From: Luzula sylvatica
Taxonomy: Eukaryota > Streptophyta > Magnoliopsida > Poales > Juncaceae
DNA length: 64,000 nt
Assembly: GCA_946800325.1 (NCBI GenBank)
Contig: OX326960.1
Coordinates: 53,714,855-53,778,854, forward strand
Reading direction: 5' to 3'
Every line of letters begins with the position of its first letter. The first letter of the stretch is position 1. Under the pieces are notes generated by a model. That model was not told the origin of the DNA and ran no database searches. It saw nothing but the letters and a program-made list of their open reading frames with translations. Of this stretch, positions 22,611 to 33,230 are shown piece by piece. Both the position numbers and the translations under genes were made by a program.

Positions 22611-22728
22611 TATATATATATATATCGTATGATTCATAATTTGTATATTTATATTATATGAAATTTGGTGAATAGTAATAATATAGTATTATTGTTATGT
22701 TTTATCATAAAATTATGTTATACATTAT

Positions 22729-23245
22729 GGGCTTGTTTGATTTGAGGGATTTTGAGGGATATCCATAGTGAAATACAGAATATTGTGCAAATCCAATGTT
22801 TGTTTTCTTGGTGTATTGCATTTCAAGCTCACTATCCATGGATTATGTTATACAACAAAAAAATCGGTATTTCAATCATGGATCTATGCTTCATCCATGT
22901 ATTTCATCTCTCTTGTCAAATATATATTCATTAATATAATATAATATAATATAATATAAATCAATATAATATAGTATAATATAGTATAATATAATATAAT
23001 ATAAAAAATTATAATATAATATAATATAATGTAATATAATATAAAATAATATAAAACAATATAATATAATATAATATATTATAATATAGTATAATATATT
23101 ATAATATAAATCAATATAATATAGTAGAATATAAAATAATATAAAAAATTATAATATAATATAATATAATATAATATAATGTAATATAAACCAATATAAT
23201 ATAAAATAATATAAAACAATATAATATAATATAATATAATATAAT
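22729..23245. mobile_element. Left half of a MITE whose centre is an (ATAAT)n satellite
   Basis: The left end GGGCTTGTTTGATTTGAGGG pairs with the complement of the right end near 33170-33190 (TGTTTGATTTGGGGGAT). Both arms also share CATGGAT…ATACATG blocks. From 22930 the sequence is a (TATAA)n-type pentanucleotide array, which continues after the intact Copia element. The Copia element therefore inserted into the array inside this MITE. Confidence 0.7.
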
Positions 23246-24221
23246 TGAAAGAAATACAGTTTCGGATCAACCGTAAAAGTGTACACAAGGATAAACGAAT
23301 GTAGTCGTACATTCATGGTCATAACTTTCAGTGGGAAAATCCAATTAGAATGGTTCAAATTGGGGTAGATAGATAATGAGATTATCTACAACCTTCATAT
23401 AGAAATATATTTCATATGAACGAAGTATAAGTGTCGTTTCTGTGAAATACCGAAAGGGTGCAACAGTATGACATACAGTTTGTAAAACAGTCATAACTTT
23501 TGCATACGAACTCCAATTGGGCTGGGCCAAACTGGGTTGTGTAGATAATAAGATTATCTACAACTTTCGTGTTGGTTGATTGTCTGTCAGAGAAATTTAT
23601 CAATTTCGTCTGGACAGAATACTGAACAGGTTCATACAGTTTTCTGTGTGAAATTGTGTATATTGGATATACATGCCTTTTGGGTAATCCTGATCCTATA
23701 GGGTATAAATAGGATTTTCTCTCTCATCTTCACTAAGGAATTAAGAAGTAATTCAAAGCAATATTCTGCCCAAGACACAAGAAAAAGAGCAAATTCAGAT
23801 TTGATCTTTTGTGAGTGAAAAGGCACAAAGAGAGATTAATAGAGAATCGATCGAGATCAAGCAAGTGCACCGATACATCGTCTAGGCAGGTGTATCCGTG
23901 TCCGGCGTCTTCCGACTCAAGGTGGATACGTGTGGAGGAGCAACACTTGGGGCTCTCCGTTGTGATCGAACCGAAAGATCGAAGAACGGGAACGAACGGT
24001 GAAGGACGCACGGTGTGGGACGTGCGTAAAGTCACCAACGTGACCGAAGGAATAGGAGGCAGCGATCAACCCTTCGTGTTCCATCAATTTGGAACTGGTA
24101 TGGATCTATCCTTCTATTTGCATCGTACCCTCGAAGTCATGGCGTGATCTCGGGAATCGGGAATCGGACCGGGCCTACATATCCGCTGCGCGGGCCCCGG
24201 GGCCGGGGATATTCCCCAACA
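23246..24221 (+). repeat. 5' LTR of the intact Copia element
   Basis: Begins TGAAAGAAATACAG and ends GGGGATATTCCCCAACA. The last 13 bases contain a short palindrome GGATATTCC. Conserved family blocks include CCGAAAGGGTGCAACAG, CATCGTCTAGGCAGG and CACCAACGTGAC. U3 carries no palindrome array, unlike the LTR at 6282. Confidence 0.92.
23704..23710 (+). promoter_or_regulatory. TATA box of the 5' LTR promoter
   Basis: TATAAAT in the context GGGTATAAATAGGA, preceded by U3 and followed after about 20 bases by the CT-rich start of R. It is conserved in every LTR of the family in the window (for example 32112-32118). It should direct the genomic RNA. Confidence 0.75.
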
Positions 24222-24222
24222 G

Positions 24223-24234
24223 TGGTATCAGAGC
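24223..24234 (+). other. Primer-binding site (initiator tRNA-Met)
   Basis: TGGTATCAGAGC lies one base after the LTR end and is the canonical plant Copia PBS. The same sequence occurs in reverse at 46391-46403 beside the minus-strand element. Confidence 0.95.
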
Positions 24235-25202
24235 GATCGCCATCGATTCGAGGGTCGAATCATAGTCGTATATTAGATATACGCACGGGTTATCAAAGTT
24301 CGTACCCGTTTGCATGATGTTACATATTTAGAATGTCAAATTCCATTAAAATCACAAGTGAAATTCGCTAGAGATCGATCAATAGTTGATTGAGAGTATC
24401 TAGGAATAATCGTGAAAAGGTTTCATGATTGATCGTTTTGGAAACGAGCGAAAACAGCAGTGCAAAAATTGCATAGTCCGTTATAACGGACCCTGTATGG
24501 GAATTGGGAATAATTATGATTAAAATATGATTAAACTTCAGATCATTAAAATAATTATTTCGAAGTTTCCAAAATTAATGAAAATTTGTCTAGAGAGAGG
24601 TATGAATATTATAAAACTTATCCTAAAATTTCAAACAATTTGGACAACGGAATAAAAAGTTATTAACGAATTACAATCAGGTCTCTAAAAAACAATCTCT
24701 GGAAACAGCAGGTTTTCAGTTTAAGTGACAGTTTTCCAAAATTCATATCAATTCAAATATTTCATGAAATTCAACGATTCAAAAAGTTCCCGAAACTAGA
24801 AATCAAGATCTACGCAATGAAAGAATTGGTTTTGAGCAGATTTGGAAAGGGATCGTGAAAATTGACAAGTTTAGAAGGTTTTTAAAAACAAGATTCAAGG
24901 GCAATCAAGGCAGTAATTTAAATAAGAAAATCGAATTAACAACTAAAATTCTCAAGTTTATTAATCAACACAAGAATTTATTAAAAGAATCACAACCAAA
25001 AACTGAAATAAAAGAAAGAAACCACCTAATCAAGCCCTAGAACGCCTAGTGACTTGTGTCGATGCCTTCCCGTCGATCCGGTTGAACGCCAACTCGAGTC
25101 TCCGTTTCTTCTCACACGGATCCTCTTCAATTCGTCGAAGAACGCCTTCCGCACGAATGACCGATCCTTTCCTTGTGTCGAGATGGAGCAAGAACGCCTT
25201 AA

Positions 25203-25715
25203 CTCCATTGCAACGGACACTGTAGCAGATACAGGAAATTGGGAATTTTTTGCGAAAAACACATATTCCGTTGTAACGGACTTGGAGTCCGTTGCAACGG
25301 ACCCTGTATGGGATGCGGGGGTGTGAAGAGAACTGTGAAAAACGCATATTCCGTTGCAACGGACTTGGAGTCCGTTGTAACGGAACCTGTATCAGATACG
25401 AGGTTGCGGGGATGCCAATGGTGTCTATTGGAGTCCGTTGTAACGGACTGGGTCCGTTGTAACGGATGTCTACGCAGTTTTTTCGTTGCAACGGACTGTA
25501 TGTTGCGTTGTAACGGACAGGTTTCTGGAAATTTGGACAAAGATTTGCAGAAAATAGCGTTGTAACGGACCAAGGTTGCGTTGCAACGGACATATTTCTG
25601 GCAATTTTGGCCAAACTCCGGAATAAATAGCGTTGTAACGGACTGGTATTCCGTTGTAACGGAGTGCCAAGTAAACTGGATGTCCGTTGCAACGGACTAT
25701 GTTGCGTTGCAACGG
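25203..25715. repeat. Array of CCGTTGYAACGG palindromes
   Basis: About 15 units with core GTTGCAAC or GTTGTAAC. Most are full GTCCGTTGCAACGGAC or one-arm variants (GCGTTGTAACGGAC). They are spaced irregularly by 8-60 bases of unique sequence. A further TCCGTTATAACGGA unit is at 24478. Units are not head-to-tail copies of one period, so this is not an ordinary satellite. Confidence 0.9.
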
Positions 25716-26013
25716 ACTGGTTTCTGGTTGCTGATTTTGTTTTCGTGATAACTTAGGCTACACAACTTGGAATTTTGAGTTCTTTATATCGATTTGATCG
25801 GCATCAATCATACTAGCATATAATTAGATAATTATTTAGAATAATTAGACTCCCAAATAAATACATATGCATTTATGAAAATCTTGTGATAGTGATATAA
25901 TTGGATTATGTCACGGATTTAGAAACGTGCAATGGCATGATCCCTCATAATATTTAAGTCATGGAAATGCCTTCCATATTCACAACCACTATGATCGGTA
26001 CTACGTCTCACAT

Positions 26014-26190
26014 GGGTTAAGGCCAAAGCCGACATGGGTTATTGTAGTCATCGACGGGGTGGCAAGCGTTAAATAGGGACTGATAAGGGTTAAGGCCAAA
26101 GCCGACTTATTAGTAGTTTATTTGAATAATACGATGAGTATGGTTATGACTTAACCGTTCTAGCCAGTAAGGGTTGAGGCCAAAGCCGAC
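26014..26190 (+). repeat. Three direct repeats GGGTTRAGGCCAAAGCCGAC in the leader
   Basis: Copies begin at 26014, 26087 and 26171, i.e. 73 and 84 bases apart. The complementary counterpart in the minus-strand element (about 45070-45160) has GACGAAGGCCTAGAAACACG repeats at similar places. Possible RNA packaging or translation signal; this is inference. Confidence 0.7.
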
Positions 26191-26520
26191 TTGATTGGAA
26201 GTTCGGGGCATAGATAGGATGCACACACGGAACTGGGATTGTATTGGATACGATCCATCACCGAAATCCTATAAAGGTTCAAGAGTCGCATTGGATGTGA
26301 TTGGATATAATCCTACCTAAATAGCGAGATCCCATTCGTCTGCCAAAGCAACTTGTGGGAGGATCGTAAAATATGGGTCTTGAGTGTTATGGACTTGGAG
26401 TCCCGTATCGGTATGAGGGTTATCGATTCGATAAAATAACACTATCATATAATCATCATATAAGCCCTATAAGATAAGTACGCAACGTTAGTAATCAATC
26501 TTTTATTTCATTTGTAGAAT

Positions 26521-29500
26521 ATGTCTTCTAGTAACACCAACACCATGTCGATTAGATCGACTTTAGAAAAGGATAAGCTAGTGGGTAGGAACTACTTTGA
26601 CTGGCACCGAAACCTGAGAATAGTTCTCAGGCAAGAGGGCAAGAGTCACGTATTGGATACGGAACTAGTGGAACCGGGCCCCGGTGCTACGGCCGAAGAA
26701 AAGGCCGCGTTTGAGAAACTTAAGAAGGACTCAAATGATGTTACGTGCCTCATGTTGGCATGTATGGACGCTAGTCTTCAAAAGCAGTTTGAGGACTCGG
26801 ATGCGCACATCATAGACGTTGTGCTCAAGGAAATGTTCCAAGAGCAGGAGCGTATTGAACGGTTCAGTACGCTCAAAGAGTTGGTAAACTGCAAGATGCC
26901 TTCGGGGTCTTCGGTTAGCTCTCATGTTTTGAAGGTGCAAGCTCTCATAGACCGTCTTGAGAAGCTAGGAGAGAAATTGTCGAAGATTATGCAACAAGAT
27001 TTGATCTTGTGTGCACTTCCTCCAATGTTTTCTCCGTTCGTGACTAACTATCACATGCATTCGATGGATAAGACGATCCCTGAGCTTCACGGAATGCTCA
27101 AGAATTTTGAATCGGAGACGTTAAAGTCGTCCGGAGAGAACAGGGCAAGAGTTGCCGGAAATGTTCTCACAATTCAGAATAAGGATCGTAAGAGATCAAA
27201 GTCCAAGGGCGGTTCGGCTAAGAAACGTTCGAAGCCGAATAAAAGGGGAAAGGAGAAATCCAAGGATGAGACGTGCTTTCATTGTCACAAGGCTGGACAT
27301 TGGAAGCGCGATTGCAAGTCTTACCTCGAGGAGGTGAAGAAGGGCAAGGCGATTTCAGCGACCGGCCTCTCAGGTATTTACGTTATTGAAGTTAATATTT
27401 CAACTATGACTAATTGGGTATTGGATACCGGTTGTGGGACTCATATTTGTCGAAATATGCAGGTTCTTCAAAATAGTCGAAGGTTGGAAAAGGGTGAAGT
27501 CGATCTACGCGTCGGGAATGGAGCAAGAGTTGCTGCGTTTGCCGTAGGAGTAGTTAATTTGACTTTACCTAGTGGACTTATTTTAGTACTAAATAATTGT
27601 TATTATGTACCGACATTATGTAAGAACATAATAAGTGTATCGAAACTGGCCAATGATGGCTATGAATTCGTTATTAGGAATAATGAGTTTTCGATATGTA
27701 AGGATTCTATTATCTATGGAAATGTTCTGTTAGAAAATGGTCTTTATGTGTTGGATTTCGATCACGGAAATAATAAGTCCATATATAATGTTAATGCAAA
27801 AAGGATTAAACCTAAAGTTGATAATCGGATTTTCTTTTGGCATTGTCGTCTCGGTCATGTGAATGAGAAACGCATTGCTAGACTCCATAAAGATGGAATG
27901 CTAGACTCATTTGAATTGGATTCATTTGGGAATTGCGAATCTTGTTTGCTTGGGAAGATGACTAAGGCGCCGTTCTCTAAGGTCGGAGAGCGGTCCAACG
28001 ATCTATTGGAACTCATACATTCCGATGTGTGTGGACCGATGAGCATCGAGGCAAGAGGAGGTTATCGATACTTTGTTACGTTTACGGACGATCATAGTAG
28101 ATATGGATATATTTATTTGATGCGTACTAAAGCGGAGACCTTTGAAAAGTTCAAAGAGTTTCAAAACGAAGTTGAAAATCAGCTTGGCAAGAAAATTAAA
28201 GCCATTCGATCGGATCGAGGTGGTGAATATTTGAGCTATGAGTTTGAAGATCATCTAAAAAATTGTGGAATAGTTCCACAATGGACTCCGACAGGAACGC
28301 CACAATGGAATGGCGTGTCCGAGAGGAGGAATCGGACCTTGTTGGACATGGTTCGATCTATGATGAGTCAAACTTCCCTTCCAAAATCATTTTGGGGATA
28401 TGCCCTAGAGACAACGGCTTACTTATTAAACCGCATACCTTCTAAATCGGTACCTAAGACGCCATATGAGATATGGACCGGAAAAGTTCCGAAATTGTCT
28501 TACGTTAAGATTTGGGGATGTGAAGCTTATGTCCGCAGATTAATCGCGGATAAACTCGATCCCAAATTTGAAAAATGTTTATTTGTTGGTTATCCCAAGG
28601 AAACAAAGGGATATTATTTCTATCATCCATACGAGAACAAAGTGTTTGTTGCTCGTGGAGGTACCTTCTTAGAGGAGGAATTTATATCTAAAAGAATGGA
28701 TGGATATGCAATAGATCTCGAAGAAATTCGAGAACCGCAAACAAATGTTGAACCGATGAACGTTGATCCGGTTTCCTCAAATGTTGAGGATCCGGAGTCA
28801 AGTGCACAAGGCGCAATTCGTAGATCGGGTAGAATTCGTCAAGAGCCTATACGATATGGTTTTATCGTGGCAAATGACGATGAAGTCGAATTCATAGATG
28901 ATGAACCGACATCTTATCGCGAGGCTATGAAAAGCGAGGATTCCGATAAGCGGCAAACTGCCATGAAATCCGAGATTCAATCCATGTACGATAATCAAGT
29001 TTGGAACTTGATTGATCCACCTCCCGGGGTTAAACCAGTGGGATGTAAGTGGGTTTTCAAGAAGAAGACCGACATGGATGGGAATGTGAACACTTATAAA
29101 GCACGGCTTGTGGCGAAAGATTTCAAACAAATTCATGGTGTCGACTATGAAGAAACGTTTTCACCAGTAGCTATGCTTAAATCTATACGGATCTTACTTG
29201 CTATCTCTGCGTATTATGACTACGAGATTTGGCAAATGGATGTCAAAACCGCATTCCTTAACGGGAACTTAGAAGAGGATGTGTACATGACACAGCCCGA
29301 GGGTTTTGTCGATTCGAAGAGTCCGAATAAAGTGTGCAAGTTGCAACGATCCATTTATGGATTGAAGCAAGCTTCTCGGAGTTGGAACATACGTTTCGAT
29401 GAAGTTATACGAGAATATAATTTCGTGAAAAACGTAGAAGAACCTTGTGTATACAAGAAGGTTAGTGGGAGCCGCGTAGTATTTCTTGTACTATATGTAG

Positions 29501-30492
29501 ACGACATCTTGATCATAGGAAACAACATTCCGATGCTTACGGATGTTAAGAAGTATTTAAATACTCGTTTCGCTATGAAATATTTGGGCGAGGCCGCTTA
29601 TATATTAGGCGTGAGGATTTATAGAGATAGATCCAAGAAATTACTCGGCTTGAGTCAAAGCACGTACATCGACAAAGTATTGAAACGGTTTTCAATGCAA
29701 AATTCGAAGAAAGGACTTCTTCCAATGTCGAGTGGCATATCGTATTCTAAAGCTCAATGTCCGACATCGAGCAAAGATAAGAATGCGATGAGTATTGTTC
29801 CATACGCTTCGGCGGTTGGATCAATTATGTATGCCATGATTTGTACGCGCCCCGATGTGTCGTATGCATTGAGGGTCGTTTCGCGTTACCAATCTAATCC
29901 AGGGGATATGCATTGGATCGCGGTTAAGAACATCCTTAAGTACTTACGAAGAACTAAGGATCAATTTCTAATTTATGGTGGAAAGACATCCGGGTTGGTC
30001 ATCAATGGATATACCGATGCCAGTTTCCAAACATGTGTCGATGACTTTCGATCACAAAGCGGATACGTGTTTTGTCTAAATGGTGGAGCGGTAGTTTGGA
30101 AAAGTTCCAAACAACCCACGATAGCAGACTCTACAACTGAATCGGAGTATATTGCGGCTTCCGAAGCAGCAAAGGAGGCGGTTTGGATCAAGAAGTTTGT
30201 GTCGGAGCTTGGTGTAGTCCCGAGCATCTCGGAACCTATAGTTGTGTATTGCGACAATACGGGCGCAATAGCACAGTCCAAGGAACCGAGGGCACATCAC
30301 CGCTCCAAGCACATACTCAGAAAATTTCACTTGATCCGTGAGATTTTGCAAAGGAAGGATGTGATCATTGAGAAGATTGATACTGACAGGAATGTTGCGG
30401 ACCCGTTTACTAAGCCACTCTCGCAAGCTAAGCACGATTATCATGCGAAAGCTATAGGTTTGAGATACCTAGAGGAGGAAGAGAGTAGTTAG
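26521..30492 (+). CDS. Copia gag-pol polyprotein, 1323 aa, uninterrupted
   Basis: A single frame encodes the whole replication machinery. Residues 1-230: gag with a DWHRNLR motif near 27 and a basic Lys/Arg-rich region before the zinc knuckle C252-C255-H260-C265. Protease: DTG at 302-304. GAG-pre-integrase: HCRLGH from 441 with the downstream CX2C. Integrase: D502, D565 and E601, the last two separated by exactly 35 residues (DD35E). Reverse transcriptase: D907 in QMDVKTAFLNG and YVDD at 992-995. RNase H: D1166, E1207, D1245. All catalytic residues are present and the length fits Copia (1300-1450 aa). The start is the first ATG after the leader with gag-like sequence directly behind it. gag-IN-RT order is diagnostic of Copia. 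The lineage within Copia was not assigned. Confidence 0.95.
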   Translation: MSSSNTNTMSIRSTLEKDKLVGRNYFDWHRNLRIVLRQEGKSHVLDTELVEPGPGATAEEKAAFEKLKKDSNDVTCLMLACMDASLQKQFEDSDAHIIDVVLKEMFQEQERIERFSTLKELVNCKMPSGSSVSSHVLKVQALIDRLEKLGEKLSKIMQQDLILCALPPMFSPFVTNYHMHSMDKTIPELHGMLKNFESETLKSSGENRARVAGNVLTIQNKDRKRSKSKGGSAKKRSKPNKRGKEKSKDETCFHCHKAGHWKRDCKSYLEEVKKGKAISATGLSGIYVIEVNISTMTNWVLDTGCGTHICRNMQVLQNSRRLEKGEVDLRVGNGARVAAFAVGVVNLTLPSGLILVLNNCYYVPTLCKNIISVSKLANDGYEFVIRNNEFSICKDSIIYGNVLLENGLYVLDFDHGNNKSIYNVNAKRIKPKVDNRIFFWHCRLGHVNEKRIARLHKDGMLDSFELDSFGNCESCLLGKMTKAPFSKVGERSNDLLELIHSDVCGPMSIEARGGYRYFVTFTDDHSRYGYIYLMRTKAETFEKFKEFQNEVENQLGKKIKAIRSDRGGEYLSYEFEDHLKNCGIVPQWTPTGTPQWNGVSERRNRTLLDMVRSMMSQTSLPKSFWGYALETTAYLLNRIPSKSVPKTPYEIWTGKVPKLSYVKIWGCEAYVRRLIADKLDPKFEKCLFVGYPKETKGYYFYHPYENKVFVARGGTFLEEEFISKRMDGYAIDLEEIREPQTNVEPMNVDPVSSNVEDPESSAQGAIRRSGRIRQEPIRYGFIVANDDEVEFIDDEPTSYREAMKSEDSDKRQTAMKSEIQSMYDNQVWNLIDPPPGVKPVGCKWVFKKKTDMDGNVNTYKARLVAKDFKQIHGVDYEETFSPVAMLKSIRILLAISAYYDYEIWQMDVKTAFLNGNLEEDVYMTQPEGFVDSKSPNKVCKLQRSIYGLKQASRSWNIRFDEVIREYNFVKNVEEPCVYKKVSGSRVVFLVLYVDDILIIGNNIPMLTDVKKYLNTRFAMKYLGEAAYILGVRIYRDRSKKLLGLSQSTYIDKVLKRFSMQNSKKGLLPMSSGISYSKAQCPTSSKDKNAMSIVPYASAVGSIMYAMICTRPDVSYALRVVSRYQSNPGDMHWIAVKNILKYLRRTKDQFLIYGGKTSGLVINGYTDASFQTCVDDFRSQSGYVFCLNGGAVVWKSSKQPTIADSTTESEYIAASEAAKEAVWIKKFVSELGVVPSISEPIVVYCDNTGAIAQSKEPRAHHRSKHILRKFHLIREILQRKDVIIEKIDTDRNVADPFTKPLSQAKHDYHAKAIGLRYLEEEESS

Positions 30493-31653
30493 TTATCTAA
30501 AACGATAGTTTCGTAGGACGAGATTAGTCTAATAGATTAGTAAACGTTGTATCACCCCAAACTTATCTTATAGTAATGCAATTTCAGAATTTTAAAATTT
30601 TTCATTTTTGCATCTATCTTATATGAAAACTGTGTGCTAGGTTGTGTAATATGATTGTTACATGAACCTTGATTTGAACTTGTGTGGACGTCGACATGGT
30701 TGAGGACCATGTGCAGCGAAACCGTCACACTTAAAGTGTCATTTCTAAACATCCCTAGTCGCGAATCAGCTTGCTTAAGAGAGAAGCATTTCTATTATTG
30801 GATAATAAACTGAACGCGTACACTAGTACGTTTGCCGAGGAGATGATTATGTTTTGCTAATCATGGGACAAAGGTGTTTGTCGAATCGGGAACGTAGATA
30901 TATGTTAGGTTACATGTATTGGATATGACCGAAGCCGCGAGACCATGACATGGTTTAGTCATTATAGATGGACTTGCGACGGATGGGGTTTTAGATTCTT
31001 CATACTTGAGGGGATCATATTGCGTTACGTGCGTAACACAATGCTTTGATATGATCTTACGCTCACCGTAACAGGGAGTTAAAAGGGTCATCATTGGGTA
31101 TTGTCCGAAACACGGAATTCAATGTGAGTCTCCAAGATAGGAATTGTTTATTCCGAAAGGAAGAGATATCTCTTAGGCGCCGCTCGATGAGTCGATTAAC
31201 GAAAACCGTGGCCACGGTCAATGATATTAATGGTTAATATCGATTGAAATTTGTTAACTCAACTCGGAATAGGGGAATAAGTGTAGTTAATCAAATTATA
31301 AGGATGACTATTACCATGCCTTTTGATTAACGGATATCGTAAACAAGAGAACTAGTAACCGCTATTCGAGATAGGCACAATGATCACAATCATTTTTCGT
31401 TTAACATGGGTAGCTATGATGGAGTGACTAGATCCCGCTCATGAGCTTGTAGGCATTGGAAACAACCTACTGCCATCGTTAAGTCGAACCTACATGGTCA
31501 CACAACGAGTCGTACTAAGTCGGGCTTGATCATAAAATCGGCATATTGGATGTGCATAGCTTGGTATTTGATACGCGAGCTATATTCTCTAAAATCGTGC
31601 GTATTGGATATGCATGAGTACCTTTTAGGTAGATCTGAAATTGAGTGGGAGAC
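30493..31653 (+). other. 3' non-coding region and PPT of the intact Copia element
   Basis: 1.16 kb without a conserved frame, ending in GAGTGGGAGAC (31643-31653), the polypurine primer for plus-strand DNA. It is strongly conserved in the other copies (7982-9145; reverse in 5653-6281 and 40027-41230), so it probably carries an RNA function for the family. Confidence 0.8.
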
Positions 31654-32628
31654 TGAAAGAAATACAGTTTCGGATCAACCGTAAAAGTGTACACAAGGAT
31701 AAACGAATGTAGTCGTACATTCATGGCCATAACTTTCAGTGGGAAAATCCAATTAGACTGGTTCAAATTGGGTTAGATAGATAATGAGATTATCTACAAC
31801 CTTAATATAGAAATATATTTCATATGAACGAAGTATAAGTGTCGTTTCTGTGAAATACCGAAAGGGTGCAACAGTATGACATACAGTTAGTAAAACAGTC
31901 ATAACTTTTGCATACGAACTCTAATTGGGCTGGGCCAAATTGGGTTGTGTAGATAATAAGATTATCTACAACTTTTGTGTTGGTTGATTTTCTGTCAGAG
32001 AAATTTATCAATTTCGTCTGGACAGAATACTGAACAGGTTCATACAGTTTTCTGTGTGAAAGGGTGTATATTGGATATACATGCCTTTTGGCTAATCCTG
32101 ATCCTATAGGGTATAAATAGGATTTTCTCTCTCATCTTCACTAAGGAATTCAGAAGTAATTCAAAGCAATATTCTGCCCAAGACACAAGAAAAAGAGCAA
32201 ATTCAGATTTGATCTTTTGTGAGTGAAAAGGCACAAAGAGAGATTAATAGAGAATCGATCGAGATCAAGCAAGTGCACCGATACATCGTCTAGGCAGGTG
32301 TATCCGTGTCCGGCGTCTTCCGACTCAAGGTGGATACGTGTGGAGGAGCAACACTTGGGGCTTTCCGTTGTGATCGAACCGAAAGATCGAAGAACGGGAA
32401 CGAACGGTGAAGGACGCACGGTGTGGGACGTGCGTAAAGTCACCAACGTGACCGAAGGAATAGGAGGCAGCGATCAACCCTTCGTGTTCCATCAATTTGG
32501 AACTGGTATGGATCTATCCTTCTATTTGCATCGTACCCTCGAAGTCATGGCGTGATCTCGGGAATCGGGAATCAGACCGGGCCTACATATCCGCTGCGCG
32601 GGCCCGGGGCCGGGGATATTCCCCAACA
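31654..32628 (+). repeat. 3' LTR of the intact Copia element
   Basis: Same termini as the 5' LTR; about 98% identical by eye. One base is lost in the GGGCCC run near the end. Confidence 0.92.
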
Positions 32629-33190
32629 ATAATATAATATAATATAATGATATATAATATAACATCAGATAACATCATAAAATATATATAATATAATATA
32701 AAACAATATAAATAATATAATATAATTTTAAATAATATAATATAAATAAATTAAATTAATATAATATTACATTATATTATATTATATAATAAGAATTAAA
32801 TGACATACATATAATGTTATTTTATAATATAATATTATATTATAATATATTATATAATAAGAATTGATGTAATATAATATAATATAATATTATAATATAA
32901 TACAATATTATATTATACAATAAAATAAAATAATATAAACATAATATAATATAATATTATAATATAATACAATATTATATTATACAATAAAATAATATAA
33001 ACATAATATAATATAATATTCAAATATTCAAATCCTGGATTTTGTACCAAAGAATCAAACAAGGGATTTGATATACATGATTTCAAAATACAACAAATTA
33101 AACAACCCACATGGATTATCAAATACATGGATAGTGATATACATGTATTTTCATATCCATGTATATCAATATCCCCCAAATCAAACATAT
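32629..33190. mobile_element. Right half of the MITE with (ATAAT)n centre
   Basis: The pentanucleotide array continues to about 33020 with two approximate 70-80 bp duplications (near 32860-33010). Then comes the right arm ending ATCCCCCAAATCAAACATAT, complementary to the left arm at 22729. Confidence 0.7.
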
Positions 33191-33197
33191 ATATAAA

Positions 33198-33230
33198 CTA
33201 GCAATAGCCCGCGCAATAATTGCGCGGGAC
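33198..33230 (-). mobile_element. Helitron-like 3' terminus
   Basis: Read on the minus strand: a hairpin with 8-base GC stems (CCCGCGCA / TGCGCGGG) and a short AT loop, then CTATTG, then CTAG followed by T. This is the Helitron 3' end (hairpin about 10 bases before CTRR, inserted at A|T). The element body should extend rightwards; another GCGCGGGTTCG motif is at 33282. The 5' TC end was not identified and no RepHel frame is visible, so it is a non-autonomous or truncated copy. Confidence 0.6.

Larger units (their letters stand above)
24235..26520 (+). other. Long untranslated leader of the intact Copia element
   Basis: Nearly 2.3 kb separates the PBS from the polyprotein ATG. It holds a palindrome array (25203-25715), three copies of GGGTTRAGGCCAAAGCCGAC (26014, 26087, 26171) and no conserved long frame. 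The open frames seen inside the array on both strands are by-products of the repeated CCGTTGYAACGG unit. The 3' half of the leader is related to 44750-45300 (reverse) of the minus-strand element, so it belongs to the family and was not captured by this copy. Confidence 0.8.
23246..32628 (+). mobile_element. Complete Ty1/Copia LTR retrotransposon, 9.38 kb, apparently intact
   Basis: 5' LTR 23246-24221, PBS 24223-24234, untranslated leader to 26520, one uninterrupted gag-pol frame 26521-30492, 3' non-coding region, PPT 31643-31653 and 3' LTR 31654-32628. ATAAT flanks both sides (23241-23245, 32629-32633), although the site is itself an ATAAT array. By eye the two LTRs differ by about 15 substitutions and one 1-bp indel over 976 bp. 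With an unbroken polyprotein this marks it as the youngest element here and the only candidate autonomous one. It shares LTR termini and pol sequence with the broken copies at 4666-10139 and 38971-47458. Confidence 0.92.

Noticed and set aside
23815..24147. 110-codon frame inside the 5' LTR, repeated at 32223-32555
   Set aside because: It spans the R/U5 region of the LTR, occurs in decayed form in other LTRs without frame conservation, and has no recognisable domain.
25030..25712. Overlapping open frames of 80-220 codons on both strands with PLQRT / SVTTD-like repeats
   Set aside because: They arise from the CCGTTGYAACGG palindrome array, which is open in several frames. No domain, start context or conservation supports a protein.
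25203..25715. CRISPR-like appearance (palindromic repeats with unique spacers)
   Set aside because: Units are 12-16 bases with irregular spacing and variable arms, lie inside a plant retrotransposon leader, and have no cas genes.
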